Notes: generated by a model not told the origin, from the letters alone. A stretch of 6,065 nucleotides of DNA from Dehalococcoidia bacterium (GCA_030604795.1 JAUVVE010000056.1:1-6065), one strand, 5' to 3'; numbered from the stretch's first letter, positions 1 to 5,724 are shown. Made by a program: numbers and translations.

Positions 1-338
1 ATCTGAGTTGTCGGGTGGAAGCGACCCAGGAGAACTTGCCGGCCGGGCAAAGTAACGTCCAGGCTTTCACGCTGCGAAGTGAGCGCCAGGCCCTTCTCTA
101 GGCTCCCCTTTTTCTCTGCCAGCCTTGTTTCAAAAGCTCCCTTGACCTCATTGCCTCGGGCCCCGGCGACACGTCTCTCTTCCAACGGCAAATCTGCAAT
201 CGAACGCAGGATCCGTGTTAAGCTGCTTCTCCTGCCTAAGTATCGAACCCGCCAAGCCTCGAGTTCTTTGAGATCGGTGGCTCGGTCTAAGTCGCTAAAG
301 GCCTTGGAGGCAAGCTCTTCAAGTTGATCTAGCACCAT
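1..338 (-). CDS. pheS: Phenylalanyl-tRNA synthetase alpha subunit, N-terminal part (runs off the left edge)
   Basis: Partial gene: the first about 112 codons are present and the rest lies beyond position 1. The alpha subunit of the cytoplasmic alpha2-beta2 enzyme carries the class II catalytic core that charges tRNA-Phe. The visible part is the N-terminal tRNA-binding coiled coil (rich in Leu, Glu, Arg and Lys, about residues 1-90), then the family hallmark LDVTLPGR at residues 93-100 and HPTTQ at 108-112, which lead into the catalytic domain. Usual family length is about 330-345 residues. It follows rplT by 18 nt in the same direction, matching the E. coli order but without a pheM leader peptide. 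The start is ambiguous: ATG at 338 has AGGA directly against it, while GTG at 335 gives the family-like start M-L-D-Q-L and 3 nt of spacing. Translational coupling to rplT is likely. Identity is secure; the exact start is not. Confidence 0.93.
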   Translation of the reverse strand, partial: MVLDQLEELASKAFSDLDRATDLKELEAWRVRYLGRRSSLTRILRSIADLPLEERRVAGARGNEVKGAFETRLAEKKGSLEKGLALTSQRESLDVTLPGRQVLLGRFHPTTQ

Positions 339-356
339 TCCTGCAATGAGAGGGGA

Positions 357-716
357 TTAGCTCTTGACTTCGTCCGAGGCCAGTGCCAATAGCTTGGAGA
401 AACTGGAGGGATCGCTTACTGCCATCTCAGCCAATGCTTTGCGGTTGATTGCCACATTGGCTTTTCTAAGACCGTCGATAAACCGGCCGTAAGAGAGCCC
501 GCCGGCTCGGGCCGCAGCGTTTATTCTAATGATCCACAACCGCCTCATATCACCCTTACGCTCTCGACGGTGGCAATAAGCATAATGCAAGGCATGAAGC
601 ATAGACTCATGAGCGCGCCGATACAAGGCATGCCTAGTAGCCCTATGCCCCTTAGTCAGCTTCAGCACTTTCTTGTGTCGTCGATGAGTGACTACTCCAC
701 CTTTGGCTCGTGGCAA
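357..716 (-). CDS. rplT: 50S ribosomal protein L20
   Basis: L20 is an early 23S rRNA-binding protein needed for assembly of the large subunit; in several bacteria it also represses its own operon. The 119-residue product has the normal family length. It begins PRAKGGVVTHRRHKK, with the very basic N-terminal extension that threads into rRNA. The core contains ERKGDMRRLWIIRINAAAR (about residues 52-70), GLSYGRFIDGL and NRKALAEMAV, all typical of L20. The start is TTG at 716-714 and is forced: the preceding in-frame codon is TGA (719-717), and the next possible start is far inside the conserved region. A GGAGG at 727-723 sits 6 nt before the TTG. The gene follows rpmI by 15 nt and precedes pheS by 18 nt. 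Its own control cannot be judged from the sequence. Confidence 0.98.
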   Translation of the reverse strand: MPRAKGGVVTHRRHKKVLKLTKGHRATRHALYRRAHESMLHALHYAYCHRRERKGDMRRLWIIRINAAARAGGLSYGRFIDGLRKANVAINRKALAEMAVSDPSSFSKLLALASDEVKS

Positions 717-722
717 TCAGTT

Positions 723-727
723 CCTCC
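723..727 (-). promoter_or_regulatory. Ribosome-binding site deciding the TTG start of rplT
   Basis: GGAGG, within GGGAGGAA, lies 6 nt upstream of the TTG at 716-714, just past the rpmI stop codon. With the in-frame TGA directly before the TTG, it fixes this rare start codon as the real one. Confidence 0.85.
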
Positions 728-731
728 CGGT

Positions 732-935
732 TTACTTCACACCATAAGGTAGCAGTTTCTTTATCCTGGCCCTGTCCTGAGGCTGAACAGGAATTGTCTC
801 ATCATAAAGCCGCTTCGTCCTGGCTGGCTTCTTGCGCCTCAAATGGCTCTTGCCAACCTTAACACGCATGATCTTGCCGCCACCAGTTATGTGGAAACGG
901 CTTTTGGCTCCCTTGTGAGTCTTAAGCTTTGGCAT
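732..935 (-). CDS. rpmI: 50S ribosomal protein L35
   Basis: L35 is a small basic protein of the large ribosomal subunit. The 67-residue product has normal family length. It opens with PKLKTHKGAKSRFHITGGGK, followed by HLRRKKPARTKR and the C-terminal pattern D-x-x-R-I-K-K-L-L-P-Y-G, all characteristic of L35. The ATG at 935-933 directly abuts the infC stop codon TAG (938-936) with no intervening base. Its ribosome-binding site AAGGAAG (950-944) lies inside the end of infC, so translation is probably coupled to IF3. rplT follows after 15 nt, the near-universal infC-rpmI-rplT arrangement. Confidence 0.98.
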   Translation of the reverse strand: MPKLKTHKGAKSRFHITGGGKIMRVKVGKSHLRRKKPARTKRLYDETIPVQPQDRARIKKLLPYGVK

Positions 936-1493
936 CTAGACTTCTTCCTTTACCTTCCGTTCCTTGGCTTCCACGGTTTGTCTCATCGAAATCGGCGAAA
1001 GTATCAAACTCATGATGCGGCCATTCAAAGACGGCGCACCGTCCAACGCGGCGATGTCTTTCAAATCATCTGCTACCTTCTGCAATACTCGTACACCCAG
1101 CTCCGGGTGAGTGATCTCCCGCCCCCGGAAAACCACGAACGCCCTGACCTTATCACCATCCTCCAGCAGTTTCCTGGCTACCCTAATCTTGGTCTCCAGG
1201 TCGCGGTCCTGCACCCTGGGTCTAACACGGATCTCCTTGAGCATGCCGGATCTCTGGCTCTTTCGTGCTTTCCGTTCTTTCTTCTCCTGCTCGTACCTGA
1301 ACCGTCCATAATCAAGAAGCCGACACACAGGAGGAACCGCGGTAGGTGACACCTCGACTAAATCAAAGTTACGCTCGTCGGCAATCTGCATAGCTCGCTC
1401 AACCGGTAACACTCCCAATTGCTGCCCCGTTTCCCCTATGAGCCGAACCTCCCTGGCCCGAATCTGTCGGTTAACGCGCACCTTCTTGACTAT
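936..1493 (-). CDS. infC: Translation initiation factor IF-3
   Basis: IF-3 binds the 30S subunit, keeps it free of 50S and proofreads the start codon and initiator tRNA. Using the start chosen here (185 residues), the N-domain holds VNRQIRAREVRLIG (about 7-20) and the signature VEVSPTAVPPVCRLLDYGRF (46-65). A lysine-rich linker follows (about 70-80), then the C-domain with LKEIRVRPRVQDRDLETK (85-102) and VFRGREITHPELG (121-133). The open frame extends to a GTG at 1505 (189 residues), but that GTG lies inside the Shine-Dalgarno. The ATA at 1493-1491 gives an N-terminus (I/M-V-K-K-V-R-V-N) matching the usual IF-3 start. AUU, AUC or AUA starts are known for infC and let IF-3 repress its own synthesis. 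Identity is certain; the AUA start is inference. The stop TAG touches the rpmI start. Confidence 0.95.
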   Translation of the reverse strand: MVKKVRVNRQIRAREVRLIGETGQQLGVLPVERAMQIADERNFDLVEVSPTAVPPVCRLLDYGRFRYEQEKKERKARKSQRSGMLKEIRVRPRVQDRDLETKIRVARKLLEDGDKVRAFVVFRGREITHPELGVRVLQKVADDLKDIAALDGAPSLNGRIMSLILSPISMRQTVEAKERKVKEEV

Positions 1494-1500
1494 GTCTCTC

Positions 1501-1511
1501 CTCACCTCCTT
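1501..1511 (-). promoter_or_regulatory. Extended Shine-Dalgarno of infC
   Basis: AAGGAGGTGAG is complementary to almost the whole anti-Shine-Dalgarno tail of 16S rRNA. It covers the GTG at 1505-1503, which therefore cannot readily act as the start. The ATA at 1493-1491 begins 11 nt after GGAGG, or 8 nt after the extended AAGGAGGTGA match. An unusually strong ribosome-binding site is what a non-AUG infC start would need. Confidence 0.7.
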
Positions 1512-1560
1512 GCCATAGGTAAACCATTGCCGAAGAATATACCATATCTACCAGCAGAAA

Positions 1561-3303
1561 TCAAAGCTTGTCTGGAGTCCTAGCTTCAATAAGCGCTCTT
1601 GCCCTACTCATGAACTCGGGCAGCGGCACCGAGCCAAGGTCTTCCCCGCTTCGCAATCGCAGGGAAAGGGTTGAGGTATCCAGTTCTTTGTCACCGACAA
1701 CAAGCATGTAAGGAATCTTCATCAGCTGAGCCTCTCTTATCTTCAGGTTCATCCTCTCGGTGCGGTCATCAACCTGAACACGAACACCACCCTGCTCAAT
1801 CTCACCTGCCAGCTCATGAGCATAGTCCAGATGTCGGTCGGCGATAGGAATTATGATCGCCTGAACTGGAGACAGCCATACCGGGAAGGCACCACCATAA
1901 TGCTCAATAAGACAGGCCACGAACCGTTCCATGCTGCCCAGCACCGTACGATGCACCATTACCACGCGATGTTCCAGCCCGTCATCACCAATGTAGTTGA
2001 CGTCAAAGCGTTCTGGCAGGTTGAAATCAACCTGAATAGTCGGACCCTGCCACAAGCGCCCCAGAGCATCTCTCAGCTTCATGTCAATCTTCGGCCCATA
2101 GAACACCCCCTCACCTGGGTCTACCACGTAATCGAGCCCAAGGTGCTCCAAAACCTTCCTTAGAGCCTCGGTGGCTTCCTCCCAGACCTGGATAGTGCCT
2201 GCATACTTCTCGGGTCGAGTAGACAGAAGCAACTCGTAATCACGGAAGCCAAACATATCCAGCATGAAACCAGCCAACCGCACTACCTCACTCACCTCAC
2301 CCTCAAGTTGGTCAGGGCGACAAAAGATGTGAGCATCATCCTGAGTGAAGCCACGTACGCGCGCCAGACCGTGTAGTACCCCCGACCGCTCGTAGCGATA
2401 CACCGTGCCCAACTCAGCCCAGCGCAGCGGCAGGCTGCGATAGCTGCGCAACTGAGTCTTATACATCAGAATGTGCCCCAGACAGTTCATCGGCTTGACA
2501 ATATATTCTTGCCCCTCGATATCCATCGGCGAATACAAACTCTCCCGATAGAAATCCCAGTGGCCGCTGGTTTTCCACAGGTCCAGCTTGGCGATATGCG
2601 GAGTGTATACGATATCATAGCCCCGTTTCCTGTGCTCTTGCTTCCAGAAGTCCTCAATGATTTGGCGCACCAAAGCGCCTTTCGGATGCCAATGAACCAG
2701 ACCTGGGCCAGCCTCTTCATGAATGCTGAAGAGGTCAAGATCCTTACCCAGTTTCCTGTGATCTCGCTTACTTGCCTCAGCCAACCGTGCCAAGTAGTCC
2801 TCAACCTCAGCCTCGGTATCAAAAGCAACACCATAAATCCTTTGCAGCATTGGACGCTTTTCGTCACCTCGCCAGTAAGCTCCAGCAATGCCGGTAAGCT
2901 TGAAAACCTTGACATCACCGGTTGAATCTACGTGAGGCCCGCGGCACAAATCAACGAAGGAGCCTTGCCTGTAGGTACCCACTGTCTCATCGGGCAGCTC
3001 CTGAATAAGCTCCAATTTGTAGGGCTGCGCGGAAAACAACTCCATTGCCTGCGCCTTGTCCATCTCTTCCCTAACAAAAGGAGAGTTCGCGGCAACTACA
3101 TCCTTCATCCTGGCTTCAATTGTCGGCAGGTCTTCAGGGACTAGAGTCCGCGACAGCTCAAAGTCGTAATAGAAGCCATCCTCTATGGCTGGACCGATGC
3201 CAAATTTGGCCTCAGGGAAAAGGGACTGGACAGCCTCAGCCATAACGTGAGCAGCCGAATGCCGCATCCGTTCCAATCTGGCCTTTCTTTCCTCCACAGC
3301 CAT
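1561..3303 (-). CDS. thrS: Threonyl-tRNA synthetase lacking the N-terminal TGS domain
   Basis: Class II synthetase that charges tRNA-Thr in the cytoplasm. The start is ATG at 3303-3301, with GAGGA (3315-3311) 7 nt before it; the TTG at 3309 is too close to that site, and an in-frame TAG lies 12 nt above the TTG. The product is 580 residues against about 640 for E. coli. It begins directly at the editing (SAD) domain with R-HSAAH (H15, H19) and CRGPH (C120, H124), the metal-binding set that clears mischarged serine. The catalytic domain has zinc ligands C274 (in MNCLGH), H325 (QDDAHIF) and H451 (VHRTVLGSMERF), with the same spacings (51 and 126) as C334, H385 and H511 of E. coli. Motif 2 is YRYERSGVLHGLARVRGFTQ (302-321). 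The anticodon-binding domain is about 480-580 (VDDRTERMNLKIREAQ). The missing part equals the TGS domain. First gene of the operon, behind a probable attenuator. Confidence 0.97.
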   Translation of the reverse strand: MAVEERKARLERMRHSAAHVMAEAVQSLFPEAKFGIGPAIEDGFYYDFELSRTLVPEDLPTIEARMKDVVAANSPFVREEMDKAQAMELFSAQPYKLELIQELPDETVGTYRQGSFVDLCRGPHVDSTGDVKVFKLTGIAGAYWRGDEKRPMLQRIYGVAFDTEAEVEDYLARLAEASKRDHRKLGKDLDLFSIHEEAGPGLVHWHPKGALVRQIIEDFWKQEHRKRGYDIVYTPHIAKLDLWKTSGHWDFYRESLYSPMDIEGQEYIVKPMNCLGHILMYKTQLRSYRSLPLRWAELGTVYRYERSGVLHGLARVRGFTQDDAHIFCRPDQLEGEVSEVVRLAGFMLDMFGFRDYELLLSTRPEKYAGTIQVWEEATEALRKVLEHLGLDYVVDPGEGVFYGPKIDMKLRDALGRLWQGPTIQVDFNLPERFDVNYIGDDGLEHRVVMVHRTVLGSMERFVACLIEHYGGAFPVWLSPVQAIIIPIADRHLDYAHELAGEIEQGGVRVQVDDRTERMNLKIREAQLMKIPYMLVVGDKELDTSTLSLRLRSGEDLGSVPLPEFMSRARALIEARTPDKL

Positions 3304-3515
3304 CTTCAAATCCTCACACTAAACAAAGACCCCGCGCCATAATGAGCGAGAGGTCAACCCCGGACTGACTCTACTCAGCCGCCAGCCGGGTCTCACAAGG
3401 CAGTACGCAAATGCTTTCCGTTAACCTATTCCTATATCAGGCGGTGCCACACTTGAACCGCTGGTCTGTGCATTGACGACACGGTGTTCCGACCCCCACA
3501 CTCACCACCCATCAC
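3304..3515 (-). promoter_or_regulatory. thrS leader RNA: candidate attenuator with a T-box-like motif
   Basis: About 210 nt lie between the predicted transcription start (about 3515) and the thrS ATG, long for a simple leader. AGTGTGGCACCGCC at 3453-3440 matches 12 of 14 positions of the T-box consensus AGGGTGGNACCGCG, whose UGGN pairs with the tRNA acceptor end. It sits in a hairpin: CAGCGGT (3463-3457) pairs with ACCGCCTG (3445-3438) with one bulge. A terminator-like hairpin lies at 3355-3328. AGGTTAAC (3427-3420) can pair with GTTGACCT (3358-3351), covering the 5' arm of that terminator, as an antiterminator would. An ACC threonine triplet lies at 3485-3483 in the context GAACACCG. Against a classical T-box: only about 65 nt precede the motif, too little for a normal Stem I and Stem III, and the motif is far from the terminator. 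Attenuation is plausible; T-box identity is uncertain. Confidence 0.45.
3321..3355 (-). terminator. Intrinsic-terminator-like hairpin in the thrS leader
   Basis: Read on the minus strand, GACCTC (3355-3350) pairs with GGGGTC (3333-3328) including one G-U. After a one-by-one mismatch, CGC (3348-3346) pairs with GCG (3337-3335) around an 8-nt loop. TTTGTTT (3327-3321) follows at once. It ends only 5 nt before the thrS Shine-Dalgarno and 17 nt before the ATG, so it would cut transcription ahead of the operon unless prevented. Confidence 0.5.
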
Positions 3516-3521
3516 TGCTGA

Positions 3522-3550
3522 ATTCTACCAGTGCCCGTCTAGATAGTCAA
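3522..3550 (-). promoter_or_regulatory. Sigma-70-type promoter of the thrS operon
   Basis: TTGACT (3550-3545), a 17-nt spacer, and TAGAAT (3527-3522): five of six consensus bases in each box with ideal spacing. The predicted start is near 3515. An imperfect inverted repeat CACTG...CAGTG overlaps the -10 box and could be an operator, but five-base arms may be chance. Confidence 0.75.
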
Positions 3551-3575
3551 GCTGTCTTTTGAGCCTGCCAAATTA

Positions 3576-3604
3576 TTGAATAAGTTCAGACTTGAGTCTA
3601 TACT
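3576..3604 (+). promoter_or_regulatory. Sigma-70-type promoter of the CoA ligase gene
   Basis: TTGAAT (3576-3581), a 17-nt spacer, and TATACT (3599-3604), with predicted transcription start near 3611. It is divergent from the thrS promoter; the two -35 boxes are 25 bp apart, so the promoters may influence each other. Confidence 0.65.
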
Positions 3605-3609
3605 ATAAC

Positions 3610-3682
3610 GTCTTGTGTCACTTTCTGAACCCTTTCTCGGTTCAGCCTCCATCCTAATTCAAGACACACAGACATGGGAGGG
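3610..3682 (+). promoter_or_regulatory. Structured 5' leader that could mask the ribosome-binding site of the CoA ligase gene
   Basis: GTCTTGTGTC (3610-3619), at the predicted RNA 5' end, pairs with 3663-3673 over 10 bp with a single bulged C (3669). Inside is a perfect 7-bp hairpin, CTGAACC (3625-3631) with GGTTCAG (3639-3645). CCTCCAT (3646-3652) can pair with ATGGGAGG (3674-3681, one bulged G), which contains the Shine-Dalgarno. Combined with the long stem this would form a pseudoknot. The ribosome-binding site GGGAGGG (3676-3682) lies 5 nt before the GTG at 3688. A control element is inferred from pairing only; no known riboswitch class was recognised. Confidence 0.45.
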
Positions 3683-3687
3683 CCACC

Positions 3688-5139
3688 GTGAAAGCAGGAA
3701 ACCGCCAGAACCTTGAGTACATTTTCAATCCGAGAGCCGTTGCCGTAATAGGAGCATCCCAAGGTGATGACTTCGCACAAGCCCTGATGAGAACAAAGAT
3801 CAGGGACAATCTGTTCTTGGTTAACCCAAAGCATAAGGAACTCCTTGGCAAGAACTGTTACGCCAGCATCCTAGACATTGAAGACGCAATTGACTATGCC
3901 ATCATAGCAGTGCCAGCATCGGCAGTTCCAAAGGTACTAGGCGAGTGTATACGCAAAGGAGTAAAGGCAGCTCACGTTTTTTCCGCAGGTTTCAGTGAGA
4001 CTGGGCTGGAAGAAAGGAAAAGATTGGAGGACGAGGTGAAGGAGACGGTGAAGGGCAAGATCAGGCTGATTGGGCCCAATTGCATGGGAATCTACTGCCC
4101 CAAATCCGGGCTATCCTTTAGTGCCGATGCGTCAACCGAGGAAGGGACAGTTGGCATAATTTCGCAAAGTGGAACCTTTGCAGAGCTGTTTGCATCGACC
4201 GGAAAGATGAGAAACATCAAGTTGAGCAAGGCAATCAGTTACGGGAATGCCATAGACCTAGATTGCCCGGATTTCCTGGAATATTTGGCGCAAGACCCAG
4301 AAACAGAGGTAATCGCGTTATACATGGAGGGCACAAGGAACGGCAGGCGTCTCAAATCAGAGCTGGGTAAGGCCGCGAGGAAAAAACCTGTAGTGGTACT
4401 AAAAGGAGGAATAACAAGGCATGGCAGCAGAGCTGCATCTTCGCATACCGGATCCCTAGCCGGTTCAGCAGAGACCTGGAGCGCGCTTTTCAGGCAGACT
4501 GGTGTACTTCAAGTGGACAACTACGATGAATTGGTAGATACCGTCCTGGCGCTCACCTGCTCGCCTCTTCCTTCCGGAAAGGGAGTCTCCATTATCACCC
4601 ACTCCGGCGGCTTCAGCGTGATTGAAACCGACTTGTGCGTCAAGGCGGGCTTGGAAGTACCTCAATTCGGCGAACAAACAATAAGGGAATTGAGAAAGAT
4701 AGTCCCAACTGCAGGGACAGGCGTCGGAAACCCGTTGGATGCTTGGCCCATATACTACGATATGCCGGGAATGCCAGGAACACTCTCTGACGCCATCAGA
4801 ATTATAGCTCTCGATAAGAACATACACTCGTTAGTGCTGCACTTTGACGAGTTGAGGTACCTGAAGCGCGCGTTGGGCGAAGCACTCGATGATCACCTGA
4901 AGAACCTTATCAACGTTATGATAAACGGGTGCGAATACGCTCGGGACACAATCGGGAAACCAGTAATGATCTGCGTTTCAGTTGACGCATATTCAGAAGA
5001 CGAGGAAGACAGACGGTATCACCTGATGGCCAAGAAGGCATTCGAGAGCAAGCGATTCCCGGTATACCCCTCGCTTAACGCGTCAACCAAAGCCTTGTTT
5101 AACCTCTATAGATACGGCAGGCGCTTCCGTGACCAGTAG
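3688..5139 (+). CDS. CoA-binding protein, NDP-forming acyl-CoA synthetase alpha-subunit type
   Basis: 483 residues, resembling the alpha part of ADP-forming acetyl/acyl-CoA synthetases (succinyl-CoA synthetase superfamily), which interconvert acyl-CoA, ADP and phosphate with acid, CoA and ATP. Domains: CoA-binding Rossmann fold (about 10-135) with VAVIGAS (18-24) and GPNCMGI (129-135); succinyl-CoA ligase-like flavodoxin domain (about 150-290) with ISQSG (158-162), SYGNAIDLD (184-192) and SSHTGSLAGS (251-260), where H253 is the expected phospho-histidine; then a third ligase domain with THSGG (304-308) and GVGNPLD (345-351). No ATP-grasp (beta) domain is fused and no beta gene lies in the window, so a partner encoded elsewhere is expected if it is an enzyme. 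The start GTG has GGGAGGG 5 nt upstream. It has its own promoter, divergent from thrS. No signal peptide or membrane segment is apparent, so probably cytoplasmic. The acyl substrate cannot be told. Confidence 0.88.
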   Translation: MKAGNRQNLEYIFNPRAVAVIGASQGDDFAQALMRTKIRDNLFLVNPKHKELLGKNCYASILDIEDAIDYAIIAVPASAVPKVLGECIRKGVKAAHVFSAGFSETGLEERKRLEDEVKETVKGKIRLIGPNCMGIYCPKSGLSFSADASTEEGTVGIISQSGTFAELFASTGKMRNIKLSKAISYGNAIDLDCPDFLEYLAQDPETEVIALYMEGTRNGRRLKSELGKAARKKPVVVLKGGITRHGSRAASSHTGSLAGSAETWSALFRQTGVLQVDNYDELVDTVLALTCSPLPSGKGVSIITHSGGFSVIETDLCVKAGLEVPQFGEQTIRELRKIVPTAGTGVGNPLDAWPIYYDMPGMPGTLSDAIRIIALDKNIHSLVLHFDELRYLKRALGEALDDHLKNLINVMINGCEYARDTIGKPVMICVSVDAYSEDEEDRRYHLMAKKAFESKRFPVYPSLNASTKALFNLYRYGRRFRDQ

Positions 5140-5169
5140 CCTCACCATTTCGATGCCTTAAGCCGATTC

Positions 5170-5205
5170 AGCAAGTCTCTAGACAGTCGACTGGAGTTCC
5201 TTGCT
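5170..5205. repeat. Inverted repeat after the CoA ligase gene
   Basis: AGCAAG (5170-5175) and CTTGCT (5200-5205) enclose CTC/GAG arms and the perfect 10-bp palindrome CAGTCGACTG (5184-5193). It starts 30 nt after the stop codon. It could be a weak or factor-assisted 3' hairpin; there is no T-tract, so it is not called a terminator. Confidence 0.4.
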
Positions 5206-5231
5206 CACCCCATATGGGCTTCACCCCATAT
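5205..5231. repeat. 11-bp direct repeat
   Basis: TCACCCCATAT occurs at 5205-5215 and again at 5221-5231, 16 bp apart start to start. The first copy overlaps the palindrome CCCATATGGG (5209-5218). It may be a tandem protein-binding site or simple duplication; no function is assigned. Confidence 0.5.
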
Positions 5232-5694
5232 AGCAGCATAGCCGTCCGAACCAGCTCGGTACACTGGGCTACTTCACCGAAGCATCTGCCCGCAGCCTAG
5301 CGCCATCGAAGGCAATGTGATTCGGCTCTGCCATCCCTCAAAGAGACACAATCCGACCAGCTCCACGTATAAATGCGGAAGTACACCAGCGTGGCCAGCA
5401 TGTAAGACACAAGTCATTCGCAGGTGGGAACATTGCAGTCCTGACAAGAACATGAAGTCGGTGACGACCTTTGGCTCTGGGGAGATCCTTCGGGCGTCGC
5501 ACATATCCGACTGCGGGCACAAATGAATCCCCTCAACAGCACATCAAGATGATGGGCCAAAGTGGACAATAGACAGGACTTTTAGTCTGGCCTTCAGCCT
5601 GACCACCTAGCTACGGTTTCCTCGACTGTAGCTTGATGATGCCTCAGATGCAACAATCCGGGCAAATATTAACCCCCAGATGAGTTTAAGACTA

Positions 5695-5724
5695 TTGACA
5701 TTGTGGCCAGGAATGCTCTATCGT
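5695..5724 (+). promoter_or_regulatory. Promoter of the small zinc-ribbon gene
   Basis: A perfect -35 box TTGACA (5695-5700), an 18-nt spacer and a weaker -10 box TATCGT (5719-5724). The predicted start near 5731 gives a leader of only about 20 nt before the ATG, consistent with an independent single-gene transcript. Confidence 0.6.

Larger units (their letters stand above)
5140..5694. other. Intergenic stretch with palindromes and a short direct repeat, no convincing gene
   Basis: No reading frame here has a recognisable domain or a good ribosome-binding site. Visible structure: an inverted repeat at 5170-5205, a palindrome CCCATATGGG (5209-5218), an 11-bp direct repeat TCACCCCATAT (5205-5215 and 5221-5231), a small nested hairpin region (about 5238-5271: TAGCC with GGCTA around CCGA with TCGG), and an inverted repeat AGCTAC/GTAGCT (5609-5614 and 5628-5633). 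None is followed by a T-run, so no clear terminator of the upstream gene is seen. It may be an untranslated RNA, gene decay or plain spacer. Confidence 0.5.

Noticed and set aside
79..327. 82-codon plus-strand frame opposite pheS
   Set aside because: The minus strand encodes clear PheS residues across the whole stretch.
843..1349. 168-codon plus-strand frame opposite rpmI and infC
   Set aside because: Antisense to two certain genes with no recognisable motif; its openness reflects the codon use of the real genes.
1506..1560. Weak hairpin between thrS and infC (GGTAGAT with GGTTTACC)
   Set aside because: Several of the seven pairs are G-U; too weak to call, though it could bear on infC translation.
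2473..2925. Long frames on both strands inside thrS
   Set aside because: They lie wholly within the well-conserved synthetase in other frames; no independent coding evidence.
3598..3851. Minus-strand frames upstream of thrS
   Set aside because: They overlap the divergent promoter region and the start of the CoA ligase gene; no ribosome-binding site or domain.
5274..5522. Minus-strand reading frame of 82 codons
   Set aside because: No ribosome-binding site seen, no family resemblance, and composition unlike the real genes.
5317..5526. Plus-strand reading frame of 69 codons with several cysteines
   Set aside because: No ribosome-binding site, no recognised domain and an irregular cysteine pattern; an equally long frame runs on the opposite strand.
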